Numbered from the stretch's first letter, positions 27,752 to 40,815 are shown. The stretch: 64,000 nt of DNA from Scylla paramamosain (GCF_035594125.1 NC_087178.1:3190001-3254000), one strand, 5' to 3'. Program-made: numbers and translations. Notes: generated by a model from the sequence alone, not told the origin.

Positions 27752-27782
<31 letters not shown>

Positions 27783-28010
27783 TCAGGGTTTGAATAGATA
27801 ACGTAATAGACAAACAGACATGGATAGAGAGAGACTTACTTCTGTGATTGATTATATGACGCAATTATATAACGAAGAGATAAAACAGACGCACGAAGAC
27901 AGAAAGAGACGGAATTTAAGAGATTTATAGTTAAGTAGGAGTGACGTAATGAACAAAGGGAGACAGACAGACAGAGAGAAACAGCAACAGCTTTGGTTCT
28001 GTGGTACATT
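27425..28010 (+). repeat. Degenerate tandem array, 117-157 bp unit
   Basis: Copies start gaggaaattatataatgaag or a variant at 27432, 27588, 27705 and 27861. Each contains a ga.agagacagag block, gtgttc..g.tttgaatag, a taacgtaata-like word and cttagttctgtg. One copy carries an inserted (GT)n run at 27755-27782, showing a microsatellite born inside a unit. Confidence 0.75.
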
Positions 28011-28029
28011 GAATTGTTTAGGCTTTATA

Positions 28030-28033
<4 letters not shown>

Positions 28034-28092
<59 letters not shown>

Positions 28093-28125
28093 GAGAGAGA
28101 GAGAGAAAATTCGTATTTGTCTTCC

Positions 28126-28189
<64 letters not shown>
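28034..28189. repeat. Inverted (AG)n / (CT)n pair
   Basis: (AG)n 28034-28105 and (TC)n 28129-28189 are reverse complements separated by about 23 bp, so a near-perfect long hairpin is possible. Confidence 0.95.
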
Positions 28190-28192
<3 letters not shown>

Positions 28193-28199
28193 TTCTTTT

Positions 28200-29229
28200 T
28201 CTGTTTCTTTCTTTTTCAAGGACGTAAATCGCGCAGTGTATTAAGTGCGGCAGGATGTGTTGGAGCTTCAATACCACGCGGATTGCAAAATACATCCTGT
28301 TTCTTACGCTGGCTGGCAATCATCGCCCTATTGTTGTGTATATTTTTCCTTTCCCCTCTTTATTCCTTTACTCCGTCTTCCTCATTTTCCGCTTGATCTC
28401 TTTCTTACCTCTTCTTGCCTTGTTTACTTTTTTTTTACTTTCTGTACTTTCCCTCCCTCCCTCCTCCTGCTTCTCTTCCTCTTCCTCTTCCTCTTCCTCT
28501 CCCTCTTTCTCTTTCTCCTCGTTATTTTCCTGTCGTCTCCTCATACCACAAGTAGCGAAGAGCTCCAGAATTCCCTACTAAAACAGGTAACCTAGTTATA
28601 TGCGACAAGGCTTTCTGTTCCTTCCCACTCTTATGTTCCTCCTCCTCCTCCTCCTCCTACCTCCTCCTCTTGTGACAACGATGTCTGCAACTTGCTACTC
28701 TTATGTTCGTCTCCATCTTCCTCCTCGTAGTCATATTTCTCCTTCCGTTCCTCCTCCTCCTCCTCCTCCCTCCTCCTCCTCCTCCTCTCTCCTCAAAGCC
28801 TTTCTGCTACTTCCTAATCTTATATTCCTCCTCTTCCTACTTCTGCTCCACCCATTTCTCCTGTTCTTTCCTCATCCTCTTCCTCCTCCTGCTCCTCCTG
28901 CTGCTCATCATCCCTCCCCCATTCTTCCTATTCTATTCCATTACCTGGTACTCTCAAACACATCCTCCTGCTCCACGCCTTCCTCTTTGTCCTTCCTTCT
29001 CCGGCCATTCCCTTCAATTTTTTCCCTTCCTTCTCCTCATCGGGCTGGACGCCAGACTCGACAAGATGAACGAGGCGGTGATTTAGCCGAGTGGCCTTCC
29101 CATAGAGGTGAATGTTGGTTCTGCTGGACCGATAAGCAGAAAAGAACCGTGAAGGGGAGTGAGAGGTGGGGACCCCAGACGAAGGAAAACCATCGTAAGA
29201 AACACCCTCATTTTTTCCACCTCAACATG
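28200..29229. other. Pyrimidine-rich DNA with CCT clusters
   Basis: (CCT)-type runs near 28637, 28750 and 28880 create Leu/Ser/Pro frames. 29060-29190 is unique. Confidence 0.45.
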
Positions 29230-29385
29230 CTTTTATCCACTTGTGTTTCTACAGGTAAACTCTGGAAATCCTTGCCTGCTTCTGTATTTCGTCCTTCCTA
29301 TGACTTGAACACTTTTCCTCGTGTTTTTGGATGAGACTTTGACTTCTCTTCAGGGGCTGGTATTCTCATTGGGTCTTGTTTTCAT
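29230..29385 (+). mobile_element. Truncated LINE 3' end, copy 1 (C-terminus plus 3' UTR start)
   Basis: A frame beginning at 29254 reads GKLWKSLPASVFRPSYDLNT and ends at TGA 29332-29334. This is the W-S-L-P-A-x-V-F-x-P-S-Y-D signature found just before the stop of a widespread class of invertebrate non-LTR ORF2 proteins. The following bases (ggggctggtattctcattggg) align with the same position of the copy at 51845-52018, so homology extends past the stop codon. The piece is 5'-truncated and has lost the usual FKR segment after the Asp-Leu-Asn. Confidence 0.6.
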
Positions 29386-29493
29386 ATATTTTGTTCCCTT
29401 GTTCCATTTATCCAGTGCCCTCTTACATACGAAAACGGTGAGTGATTAGACATGAAGTTTTCCCTTCGAGGTAACCTAGTAATTTTTTCCATT

Positions 29494-29970
29494 TCAAGGT
29501 GTTGGTGCTCTTGTCTTATGAGCAGGTGTACGATTGGAGGTGTTGTTCTTGCGTGTGTTGTGCCAGTATTCTGTATAATTAGTGCTGGTGTAAATGATTA
29601 AGACAGGTTTCGGAACACGTATCGTTGACCAGGTGTTCTTGTCCAGGGGCATAATTACAGGTGTTATTGTCCTTGTGTTCGGCCATGGTAGGTAGCGGTG
29701 CAGTGAGTCTAAGTGTATATAATTAAGACAGGTGTTGTTGTGGCGTGCACGGGCTGTGTTGCTGTCTGCGCGTGTGTGTGTAATTAAATGTCGGTTATCA
29801 AGGTGCGCATTTATCAAGGAGCTACATTCTTGACGTGTAATTGGACAGCATGATATTAATTTACTAGTGCTATTACCGTGATTGCTTATATTCCGGGAAA
29901 GGTTTAATATTTTTCCTTGTATGATAAAACTACATCTAAGAATAAACGATGTAAGGAAAAATAGGACCAA
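29494..29970 (-). other. Open frame over a degenerate tandem repeat
   Basis: 158 codons without a stop but without an ATG at the 5' end. The second half contains two copies of a block of about 130 bp (NNTCLNYIHLDSLHRYL... and ...VLIIYTSTNYTEYWHNTRKN). On the plus strand this is a recurrence of aggtgtt.ttgt and taattaagacagg. The frame is probably preserved by duplication rather than selection. Confidence 0.3.
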
Positions 29971-29989
29971 GCAAATGACTTAACCATAC

Positions 29990-30900
29990 GCTATGCACCA
30001 ATTGAGTGGAACAGAAATGAATCCCACTATAATGTCAAAGGGAATAATTTAAGTTAAGACTTTATAGCGAAGTAAAATACATACGAGAAAGAATGCAAGA
30101 ATATACGAAAGAAAATTACTTAATTGCGTAACTTTCATAAGGTGCATGATATTGAATCCTCACACCAGAAAAGAACAATACAAGAGCAATGAAGAAATCA
30201 CTTTGAAAAAACAAAATACAAAAGGTGTTTTAGAATTTTATATACAACATCGAAGAACACACACAGACAAGCAAAAGGAAGAAAATCACCAGCCACCGAG
30301 TATTCAAAAAGTGAACGACACAGAACCGGAAACTCAGAAAAGCACAACAAGAGGAAAAGATTAATTACTGTACTAAAAGCTTAGTACAAAAGATTACCGA
30401 GGAGGAAACAAATTACTCAACCAACCACGTGCCATTCGAGAGGAGGGTGACCGGAACTCGAAACTCCCCATGAAAGCAGAATGCAAGAGTGAGGAACTAA
30501 TGTCATTATGAAAACCCGAGTCCCAGGGATTACCAAAGACCTGGAGGACCTGGGGAAGGAAAGCACTAACTCACTTCGACTCCACAGCCACCAGATGTCT
30601 TCCGGTCTGCCTCAACCTTCCAGGAGGCCAACACAGCTCTTAGGGAAACCACGAGGGGATAAAAACATAACCTAATGAAGCTCACGAGGTTAGCTGCGCC
30701 ATCCCCCTCCAGGAAGCACCCGAGAGAGGCGAAATGTGGCCGAGAGAAGAAAAAGTCTACAACAGAAACTTGAAATTTTGACTTGTGTGGCGGAGCTGGA
30801 GGGTCTATAAGGAAAAAAATATGAGGCGAAGAAGAGGAGGGAAGAGAGGATAAGAGAATGTGAAGAGAGGGAGGCAGGTTTGAAGATCGTTTGTTGATGG
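29990..30900. other. Unique A-rich DNA
   Basis: A 72-codon Lys/Gln/Thr-rich frame at 30146 and a short plus-strand open stretch after an AG at 30588 lack a second border. Confidence 0.35.

Positions 30901-30905
<5 letters not shown>

Positions 30906-30984
<79 letters not shown>
30906..30984. repeat. (GA)n microsatellite
   Basis: Uninterrupted. Confidence 0.97.
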
Positions 30985-30986
<2 letters not shown>

Positions 30987-31426
30987 ATCAGATAATGCAG
31001 TCTCCAACTTTTGTGAAAAAAAAAATTCCTTAATGAAGAAGACAAATAAAATACACACACTAAATAAAAAAAAAAGTCACGAAAAAGAGAAGAAGAAAAA
31101 CAACATCCGAAATCAATAATAATAATAAAAAAAATAATAGACAGAGGCATTCGTCGCTTGAATTTCAGTGGGGCTCGGCGCGTGGTTGTGCCGACTCGAG
31201 AGCAAAGGAAATAAAGAGAGGAATTTCAGCATTAATACAGTGGGCTCGCCAGGTGAGGGGCGGCTGGGGAGGGGGAAGGACAGGGACGGAGCACCTGGGA
31301 ATGGAAGGCAGCAGTGCATGTAACAAGGTGTATTACCGGAATGAAGAGAATGCGAGGGTAGGTAGGGTTGGATCACCTCTTTAAAGGAGAAAAGCGAAAC
31401 GAGAAGCACCTAAGGCTATGTCGGCT

Positions 31427-31427
<1 letters not shown>

Positions 31428-31492
<65 letters not shown>

Positions 31493-31559
31493 TGTAGATA
31501 AACGAAGGTGAAAAAAATGACAGTCGATGGATGATAAGCAAATCCGATAAGAAAAATCC

Positions 31560-31655
<96 letters not shown>
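31428..31655. repeat. Two (AG)n arrays with a GATA run
   Basis: (AG)n 31428-31488, then (GATA)n 31561-31576 directly continuing into (GA)n to 31655. Confidence 0.96.
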
Positions 31656-31657
<2 letters not shown>

Positions 31658-32114
31658 CAGTCTTTTGCATTCTGAAGGACTCAAAGCAGAGAAAGCACTT
31701 TGCTCTCTACGTCAATAAGCCTCAGAGGTCCCTTTTGTATGCACAGTAAATGGTTCTGTAGGGGCAGTGAGAGACTGGCAGCCTCGCCCTCTTTGCTCCT
31801 CAGTCACACCTCACGCCCACCTTCTGCCTGTGTTTATATCTGCATTCATAATCTCTCAATCATATCCCTTTGCTTGTTTTTCCTTCCTTTTCCATCGCTG
31901 AAGGACGAGTTCGCTTTCTTGCACCGGTGAACATGAGAAGTACGGTATTAATTGGTTTGGATTTATGCTTCCGTGCGTCTCGTGTTTGTGTTTGTGTGTC
32001 TTTGGTGAACGGCTTAAGGGGATCGCTAATTGGGGATCGTACCTGGCGACCCTTTTAAGAACACGGGTCCTTGTGTTTGTTATTGGGATTAGCAGAGGGA
32101 CGCTATTGTCACTG

Positions 32115-32116
<2 letters not shown>

Positions 32117-32184
<68 letters not shown>
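32117..32184. repeat. (ATT)n microsatellite
   Basis: Uninterrupted. Confidence 0.97.
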
Positions 32185-32416
32185 GAGCAAGGAGATCAGG
32201 AACGTCTTAAATTCCTCACTATATTCTTTTCTCTCCCTTTTTCTCGCATTCCTCTGAAGACTGACACGTTTCACTCCGGTGTTTTAATTTATTTTTCCTG
32301 TCACCGCCCTTAGCCTCCCCTCCCCACTCACCCCTTGCACTCCTCCGCGCTTTCTTCTCCCCATCTCCACTCCCACCTCCACACGCCCCGCCAGCTCCAC
32401 CTCCGGGCCCAGAACA

Positions 32417-32752
32417 ATGTCACGCAACTGTAACGAAGCAAACACGACCTCGACGGCAGAATTCGCCTCTCCATTACGTGAAATTTGGGCGCAAAGTTCC
32501 GCAAGAGTGAGGGTGTCTATTCTATACACAGTCCCCTTTTTACTTTTATCCCGCGCTCACTCCAGCCGCGCCATTTACGTCTGCCAGAAAGAACTACTTA
32601 GCGCAGCGCCGCCACAAGTCACCGCTCAAGGAGGCAGGCAGAGGCAACTTGCTAAACAAAATACTCTGAGTTCTGGGACACGTCGCGGAGGAGGGAAGGA
32701 GGATACGGGGAGAGCTTTTGCCTGTAATGGACGAATTCCTGAACGTGACTGA
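32417..32752 (+). CDS. Hypothetical ORF, 111 codons
   Basis: ATG-started frame (MSRNCNEANTTSTAEFASPL...FACNGRIPERD) in a GC-richer segment. An antisense frame (32284-32529) is also open and reads protein-like (LAELCAQISRNGEANSAVEV), so the segment is simply stop-poor. No domain was recognised and neither strand has clear exon borders. Confidence 0.15.
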   Translation: MSRNCNEANTTSTAEFASPLREIWAQSSARVRVSILYTVPFLLLSRAHSSRAIYVCQKELLSAAPPQVTAQGGRQRQLAKQNTLSSGTRRGGGKEDTGRAFACNGRIPERD

Positions 32753-32759
32753 CGCTGAG

Positions 32760-33360
32760 TTGTGAGGAAGGGAGAAGAGGAGAAATGACTGCAAGGGAGG
32801 GAAGGGTAAGGAGAGGAAAACTTGAGAGGAAAGACGGGGGAATAGGACAAGGGTAGGCACGTAAGACGGGAGAAAGAGATTGTAGGTAAAGGAATAGCGG
32901 GGAGAAGGAAGAAAGGAAAATAGAGAGAGGCTTTGTTAGGTGAGGGAAATGCTTTGAAGAGGAGGGGAATCTTTGGGAGAGGAGGAGAGAGGAAAAATAA
33001 AAAAGAGAGGGAAAGAGAGACGTACGGATAGGAGGGGAGAGATTCCTGAAGGAAAGGGAATGGCTAGAACAGAAGGCGGCTTGACAATGCGAGAATTAGC
33101 TTGGTTATGGTTGGAAATGGAGTGGAAAAGGTAGAAGAAGGGTTTTTTTGAGGGGAATGTTGGTAGGAGACGAGAAATGTAACCAGGAGGAAGGGGCGGA
33201 CGGCAGGCGGGGAAGCTGAGCGGTGAAATGGCGCTTGAAAAGAGAAAGTAAAGTTCGTGGATTATAGTCGTTATTTGTGAGAAGAAAGAGACGAGAGGCG
33301 TGGTGGAGGGAGCGCAAGATAGACAGACAGACAGACAGAGAGAAACACTACGTAATGGAG
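32760..33360. other. Purine-rich low-complexity DNA
   Basis: AG-rich with no repeat unit; minus-strand Ser/Phe/Pro frames are artefacts. Confidence 0.45.

Positions 33361-33365
<5 letters not shown>

Positions 33366-33436
<71 letters not shown>
33366..33436. repeat. (GA)n microsatellite
   Basis: Uninterrupted; preceded by (ACAG)n at 33320-33340. Confidence 0.97.
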
Positions 33437-33437
<1 letters not shown>

Positions 33438-33675
33438 GAAAACACTAAATTCAAATGGACAGGTGGAGGCAGCGCTGCTTCAAACTAATTAAGGAACAAC
33501 TATCTAACATTGCACGCCATTCAGGCCACGCCAGTACCGCCCGTGCCTCCCCTCAGCCCCTTAACTTGCAAGTTCCCGAAACACAACCTAACATCTCCTT
33601 TAAAACTCCCTAAAACTTGGCACGTTCCTAAGCTCCAATACCCCTTCGAAAACTGAACCAACACTGACATTTCTA

Positions 33676-33787
33676 GTAGGAATAGTAGTAATAGTAATAG
33701 TAGTAGTAGCACATGCATTACTAAACTCATTACTTAACACTTTTCTTGACTTAAATGTTCCTTCGAAAACCAAAACAACACTGAAAT

Positions 33788-33828
<41 letters not shown>

Positions 33829-33850
33829 ATAATAATAATAATAGCAATAC
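33676..33850. repeat. Small compound array with the same inverted order
   Basis: (AGTAAT/AGT) units at 33676-33710 are followed by unique sequence and then (ACT)n 33789-33828 and (AAT)n to 33842, repeating on a small scale the organisation at 50.8-52.2 kb. Confidence 0.7.
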
Positions 33851-34230
33851 CTGTACCCTATTTGTTACCGTATATTACTGCTGGTACTCTTGTAACTCTT
33901 AATACCTGCCACTACCTCCTCACCTGAGCGTGTCGGCCGATGACATATGCAGCCAATTACCTCCACGCCCGGGCCAAACTTGCGTCATTAAGGTGGTGGT
34001 GTGGGCAGAGATTTATCGATCGGTGTGAAGAAGAGGAATGGGACTTGGTCAGATTAGATTCATCACTTGCAATTCCTGCGGAGTAATTAATTTTGAAGGT
34101 ATTAATAGGGAAATTACCGTGCCTCTTTTTTATTTTCTTTTATTCAAGGGAAGAGGTGGATAGTTGTGAAAGGATGGCTCTTTAATTTCACAAGAAGATT
34201 AGTCTTTTTTGCAGGGAAAGAGACGGATAT

Positions 34231-34234
<4 letters not shown>

Positions 34235-34305
<71 letters not shown>

Positions 34306-34323
34306 TGTGTGTGTGTGTGTGTT
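34235..34323. repeat. (AG)n then (TG)n microsatellite
   Basis: AG to 34303 changes directly to TG. It is the last AG-oriented array before the CT domain. Confidence 0.96.
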
Positions 34324-34538
34324 GTGGATTTAAGAAGTTTGTTATAAGTTCCATCCTTTACCCATACTCCATTTAAATTCATCACGTTTGGGGCATTAGG
34401 GAGTTATGCTAAGTGACTAAAGTTATTTTCATCAATTTGGTCTATTTTCCCCAGTGTCTCCTACCCGAAAGGACTCTTGAGGCCCATAGATGTTTATTTG
34501 GGTACTGTTTTCATCACTTTTTGTTATATTTAATAGAT

Positions 34539-34539
<1 letters not shown>

Positions 34540-34623
<84 letters not shown>
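34540..34623. repeat. (TC)n microsatellite
   Basis: Uninterrupted; first array of the CT-oriented domain. Confidence 0.97.
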
Positions 34624-34626
<3 letters not shown>

Positions 34627-34784
34627 AATGCTTCCTTTTTCTCTTGTTTACGTCCGGCCTGAATGTGTTACAGTGTCCCTAACCTTATTTTCTTTCTCTT
34701 CCTCCTCGTACTCCTGAGCATCATCCTCCATCTCCTCATCCTCGTCCCTTTCACAGCTCCTCACTCTCTCTTCTCCTCCGCCTT

Positions 34785-35300
34785 CGTCCAAAACATGATT
34801 ACTTTGCTCTCTCTTTCTCTCCTATACCTACTTTTTTTTTTCTCAACTTTTTTTTTCTTATTTTATCCTTTCATCTCTTTTTTTTTTGTCTTTCATGCTA
34901 TTCCCGTCTTCATCTTCCTTCATGGCGTCGTTATTTTTATTATCTTTTCTCTCATTCATGTACTTCTCGTTCCCGCTTTTCCTTTTCGTTTATTTCTTTT
35001 TGTCTTTTACCTTATCGTTTCCTTAGTTCCTTTTGGCGTTATCCTCTTCTCCATCTTCCTTCAAAACACCATTATTTTCTTGTTCTCTTTCTCCTTCAAG
35101 TATTCTTTCTTCTCTGTTTTCCTTTACTTCTTTCTTTCATTCCTTCCCTGTCCTTTTCTTAGTTCTTTGTTTTATTCTTTTTCTTTGTCCTAAACTTTAC
35201 TTCTCTTTTCATTCTCTTTGAAATAATCATTTTCTCATTTCCATTTTTCATAGTTCTTATAAATATCGTTTCAATCTTCATCAAAAACATCGTTATTTAC
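34785..35300 (+). repeat. Degenerate pyrimidine-rich tandem array
   Basis: The word tc.tcc.tcaaaacatcgttattt or a variant recurs near 34785, 34912, 35058 and 35277 with T/C-rich filler between. Spacing is about 130-145 bp, the last being longer. Frames through it are composition artefacts. Confidence 0.4.
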
Positions 35301-36156
35301 TTTTTTGCCTTTTTCCTCATCTCATTTTTTTTTCAGCTTTCCCATTTTCCCTGTTACCTTTATCCCTCTCATTTCCTTTTTTTTTTTTTAACCTTTCGAC
35401 TTCTTTCGCTTCCTTCTCCTTTTCCTCCTTTCTCCGTCTTTTATCTACTCTTCCTTCCTATCCAATAACTTTTCCTCATGTCATCTTATTTATCTTCCTT
35501 TCTGTCTTCCATTTCTTACGACTCCTGCTGCTGCTCCTCCTCCTCCTCCCCAACATTCTCTTTCTCCTCCTCTCCATCTACATCTTGATCCTCCTCCTCT
35601 TCATTTTACTCCGTCCGTCTCTGCTCTAGACAAACACCATTCATATTCTTTTTTCATCTCCACATCTCAGGGGTTATTTTAGCTGCGGTTTTTTTCCCCC
35701 ACCCCCTTCATTTTTATCTCCAAGGAAAGGTTGTGGTATGATCATCACGCCTCTTCGTCATTTCGCAGTCCTCCTTACTTCTGCAGTTTTACTTCCACAA
35801 TTGTCTTTTCATTCTCCTTCCCTCTAATGTGATGTCCCCTTTTTTTATGCTTTTTCACACTTTTTTTCTTTCTTTTCCTCCTCTTTCGTCTTCGTCTTCG
35901 TTCTTCTTTCTTCTTTATCCTCCTCTTCGTCTCCCTTAAAGTCCTCACCGTTGGTAATTCTCGTTTTCTTACTCTTTTTATCCCGTCTTTTCTCTTCTTA
36001 TTCTTCATCTTGTCCTCCTCCATCTTCTCTTCCTCTTTGTCCTCTCAGTCAGTACTCGTTTGTCTGTCTTTATCTTTGTCCGTCTGTTTATCTATCTATC
36101 TATCTGTCCATTTATCTATTTATCTTCCCACCTATATGTTTGTTAATCTATTTCCT

Positions 36157-36389
<233 letters not shown>

Positions 36390-36687
36390 CTCGCTCGTAT
36401 GTGCGTGTGTTTCAGAATCTTAATGCTTCACTTTCTCTCACTATATCCTCCTCCTCCTCCTCCTCCTCCTCCTCCTCCTCCTCCTCCTCCTCCTCAAACT
36501 CCTCCTCCTTTGCCTTTCGTATTCCTCCTACCCTCTTTGCAGTATATCCCCTCCTTTTCCCTTCTCTCCCTCCTTCCCTCCTCCCTTCCCTCCTTCCTTA
36601 CCAGCATGACGAGGTAAACACTTGACCCCATCCAGCGAGTTTGACCTCATGCGGGTCACTTTGTTGATTGACCTGAGTTTTCATCTG

Positions 36688-36964
<277 letters not shown>

Positions 36965-37571
36965 TTTGTCCCATGCTCTGATTCATTTTGTCTTTTTTCC
37001 TGTCCGTTTTATATCTCTGTTATTTTTTCTTTGTTTTCTTTCCCCCTTCTCGTTGCTCAGTTTCCTTTTTTTTTTTATTTTGCTGTTGTTTTTGCGTCAT
37101 CTCGTTCACTTTTGTGTTGTTATTTGTTCAATCCGTTTTTTTTTTTTTTTTTTTGCTTTTCTCATGTTTATTTTTGTGTTTCGTATTTTTCCCCCGAATT
37201 TCTTTACACTACGCATTGTATTCTTTTGTCTTCATTTAGTATTTTTTATTTACTGACTCTCTTTCTTTTTCCTTTACATATTTTTTTTTTTTCCCATCGT
37301 GTATACTTCTCTTTACTTTTCTTTAAAAAAATGTAACGTCATTTTTTTTCTTTCGCAAATTTAGGCAGAAATTTATTTGCCACTTTGAGTCCTTTGTTTG
37401 TCTCGCCGAGTTCTTCTATTGCATCTTTTATTTTTATTTTTATTCCTCTATTTTCAGCCTCTTACGCCCACTTCCTGTTCCCTCTAGTTTATTTTTCCGT
37501 TTTTCTCTCCCTCTTTTCTTCAGTCTTTCACGCTCTTCTCCCCCTCCTCCCATTTCCTTCCAGCTCTCGCA

Positions 37572-37917
<346 letters not shown>

Positions 37918-38210
37918 AATTAAGAGTAAGATACCTGTCTGAAGATTAAAGTTTACCTGCACCCAAGTTTAGTTCCTCAGGAAGGAGGAGGACGAGGAGG
38001 AATAAAGAGAAAGACTTTGGGCTTATGCATAAAATTGGGCGTCGGTGCTGCCACGTTGTCGAGGCGGCGGTCGTGACTCTCTGTTGTTTTGGGTCACAGT
38101 GCCACGGGGTCGTAGTGTCTCGGTTTTATGGCCAGGTGGGGTTACAGACTCGTTTGCTGGAGGGGAGTTAGGGAAGGCGCGTTAATTTTTGGGTGTACGA
38201 GTTGCGTGCC

Positions 38211-38242
<32 letters not shown>

Positions 38243-38262
38243 TGTGTGTGTGTGTGGGTGTG
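38211..38262. repeat. (TG)n microsatellite
   Basis: Interrupted by GGG at two places. Confidence 0.94.
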
Positions 38263-38621
38263 GGTGGCATTGGGTGTCTTTTTTTCTCTCCCTTTTTTTT
38301 TATCTGCGGACTGAGGTACACATCTGTAGGTCAGGGGCAGCCAGTCAACGCATCCCGTCCGTCTCTCATTGGTGTGCAGGGGAGTGCGCGGCGCGGGGCT
38401 GGCCGGGTGGGGCGTGCCTGATATTTACACGCTGCTGCAGTACGTGGCCGTGACCTGCAGGGCCTTTTGGTGGGATGAGACCCGCGAAATGGGTGAGGGT
38501 GTGCTGTGAGGGTGAGGGAGCCGTGGAGTCAGTGAATCAGTGAGTCAGTGGAGTCCCTTCCATGATTGGCTGTACACGGTGACCCGCCCACTAACTCACG
38601 CGATGAATTATATGAAGACTG

Positions 38622-39080
38622 TTAAGGAATCCAGCGAGGACACTCCCCCTTGAGACTCGTGAACATGGAGGCCATAACTTGCCTATTCCCGGCGCCCTTC
38701 GTTGCTGCCGGCGTGATGTGTGTGTGTGGATGCGTGTGGATTCGCGTGGGTGTGCAGAATTGTCCAGATGGGTAGGGAACGTCAGGCTGCAGGAGTGTAG
38801 AGCGAGGAGGTGGATGGGTGTTGTGAGGAGATTGAACTAATATAGGTGATGGATACCCATGAGTTGTTGACACCTGACGCGATGTTTGTTGCTTGTTGGA
38901 CGAATGGTGATTAATAAGCCCAAGGCACAAGAGGATGGTGCTAAGTTCTAATTGTGTTGTGTTGTGGTGGTGTGGCAGCCTCAGACACTCATGGATCTTC
39001 AGGAACAGAAGATGTTCCTTATTTTTTCTCGTTATTTCCCTCGTTATCTTGTTCCCAGAAGCTCCCTGGTTACTTTTCAT
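38622..39080 (-). CDS. Hypothetical ORF, 152 codons
   Basis: This is the longest open frame here that is not driven by a simple repeat. From ATG at 39080 it reads MKSNQGASGNKITREITRKN..., passes a Leu-rich middle and a Pro/His/Thr-rich part (partly from a degenerate CA/TG stretch at 38715-38755), and ends GECPRWIP with TAA. There is no signal peptide, no recognised domain, no clear promoter or splice border. It may be chance in low-stop DNA or a fragment of a decayed element. Confidence 0.2.
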   Translation of the reverse strand: MKSNQGASGNKITREITRKNKEHLLFLKIHECLRLPHHHNTTQLELSTILLCLGLINHHSSNKQQTSRQVSTTHGYPSPILVQSPHNTHPPPRSTLLQPDVPYPSGQFCTPTRIHTHPHTHITPAATKGAGNRQVMASMFTSLKGECPRWIP

Positions 39081-39189
39081 CAGGTGCTCTTTGTAGTCCA
39101 AGACTTGATTCTCTCCTTTCTTGGATCTTACCGAAAGGATGAGTTTTATGGCTCATCACAGTTTTATCTTAATCCATCCCCTAGACTTG

Positions 39190-40800
39190 CTCATTGAGGT
39201 GATGGAAGTAGCCTCTCCTCGCAGTTTTCCCTTCCATCGAATGCATCGGTTGAGATCCTCAGTAAACGTCATTTCTTAGAACGCAGCTGACTTGAGAAGG
39301 CTACAAAAACTTAAAAAAAGAAAAAAGTGTAATCGCCACGTAAAAAAAAAAAAAAAAAAAAAAGAGCGAGGAGAGTTCAAGGAAGGCGAGTCAATTTCGT
39401 TCCCGATGCTCCTTAATACTCGGCTCTCGAGGGCGTCCAAGTTGTAGGAAGGCGGAAAAGCTGAGGCGGCGGCGTGTTCCTGAACTTACTGGTGATGGAG
39501 ATGAAGGCGTGAAGGCATTGAATAGCGCCTGTATTAATGGATTAGATAGACAGGAAGGGAGGTAATAGTGAAAGGAATCTTGTTTCCGTCACGTGGCCAG
39601 GTGTAAAGGGATAAGGTATGCATTTCATTAGCAAGTTCGCAAGATGGCCGGACGTCAAGTAATCTGGCACACTCACTCCCTCTGTGTTTAACGTTTTTCC
39701 TTCCGTCAAGTCTCCTGATCTGCTGAGAAAATACCAGTTATCAAGTCTTATAAGTAGACTGTCGACAGATTGAGGGGAAAGAGTGGAAAAATAAAGAACA
39801 GCAATGAATGTTGTATGGTATTCCATTATCGACCATGATTACAAGATCGCAAGAGAAACAAAACTGCAACGGATTGAACAGCAGTCAGCGAGAATGTGTA
39901 AGGATGAAATGAATAGCTAGCTAGCGAGTCTATATGCCCAGCCCTTCCTTGCATCATTACATTCTCCTCGGATCTTTCGGGCTAAAGGTCTAAATCCCCA
40001 TTTTTTCATTTTTTCCATTCTTACCAAACGCCTGAATGCTGTTATGTAAATCCCTCCTTTTACATTTATGCATCTGACTTTGCAACGCGACACCGGCTGA
40101 TCCGAATCCTAACTTGCTACTCTGGGATCTGATTCCTTTTGGAGGACTCGGAGCCATCGCAGCGAATCCTTTCACTCCTTAATCCTTTCCTTATGCAGAG
40201 TCATGAGCCAAGTCGCTTTTAGGAGAATCGTATGGTCTCTCTCAGGAATGTTTTGGCTTTATTCTCCTCAACGCTCGCTGCCTCCTGTCTGCCCTCTATG
40301 GAAAGACTGGAATAAGGAATGCGGGTGTCTCCTCAACCTTACCGGAGGTCGAGAAGGTGGATTCCAGGAAATGATTCTGAAAGTGAGGCGTGTTTTGGGA
40401 AAATATCAATATTCTTTAACAGTTCATTTATCTCCACTACCTTTAACACGCTTTAGTGGATGCTATTGGAATTCGTGAGCGTTCGTGAATATAGTGACAG
40501 TTGACAAATATTCTGCATCGTTAGTGGAATAAAAAAACATTTATACCTGAATAATCGTCCAGACCAGTCCTGCAGTAGGCCTGGGATCGCCTTTTCTTCG
40601 GTTTCCTCTGGCGTTTGTAGTTTCCATGCTTTTCTTATTCTTTTCTTCTATTCCTGGTGAATCTTTCTCTTTCTTCTGTTCCAAATTTCGTAGATATAAT
40701 TCTTTCTATTTTCAATTTTTTTTTTTGTCACACTAAATAATAAAATGTCTGATATGATTTTATTTCTATTTTGATGTTCTCTGTTTTGTCCGTATGGGCG
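39190..40800. other. Unique DNA
   Basis: Frames of 91 codons (plus, 40203, after a good pyrimidine-AG) and 94 codons (minus, 39826) are not recognised and have no second splice border. A 23-base A run lies near 39341. Confidence 0.35.
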
Positions 40801-40815
40801 AATAAAACGTTTAAA

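Noticed and set aside
29078..29150. A-box-like tttagccgagtgg suggesting a Ser/Leu tRNA
   Set aside because: The downstream ggttctgctgg does not fit a B box and no cloverleaf stems could be drawn.
30588..30665. Possible plus-strand exon DVFRSASTFQEANTALRETTRG after gactccacag
   Set aside because: Ends in a stop after 25 codons, weak pyrimidine tract, no upstream exon.
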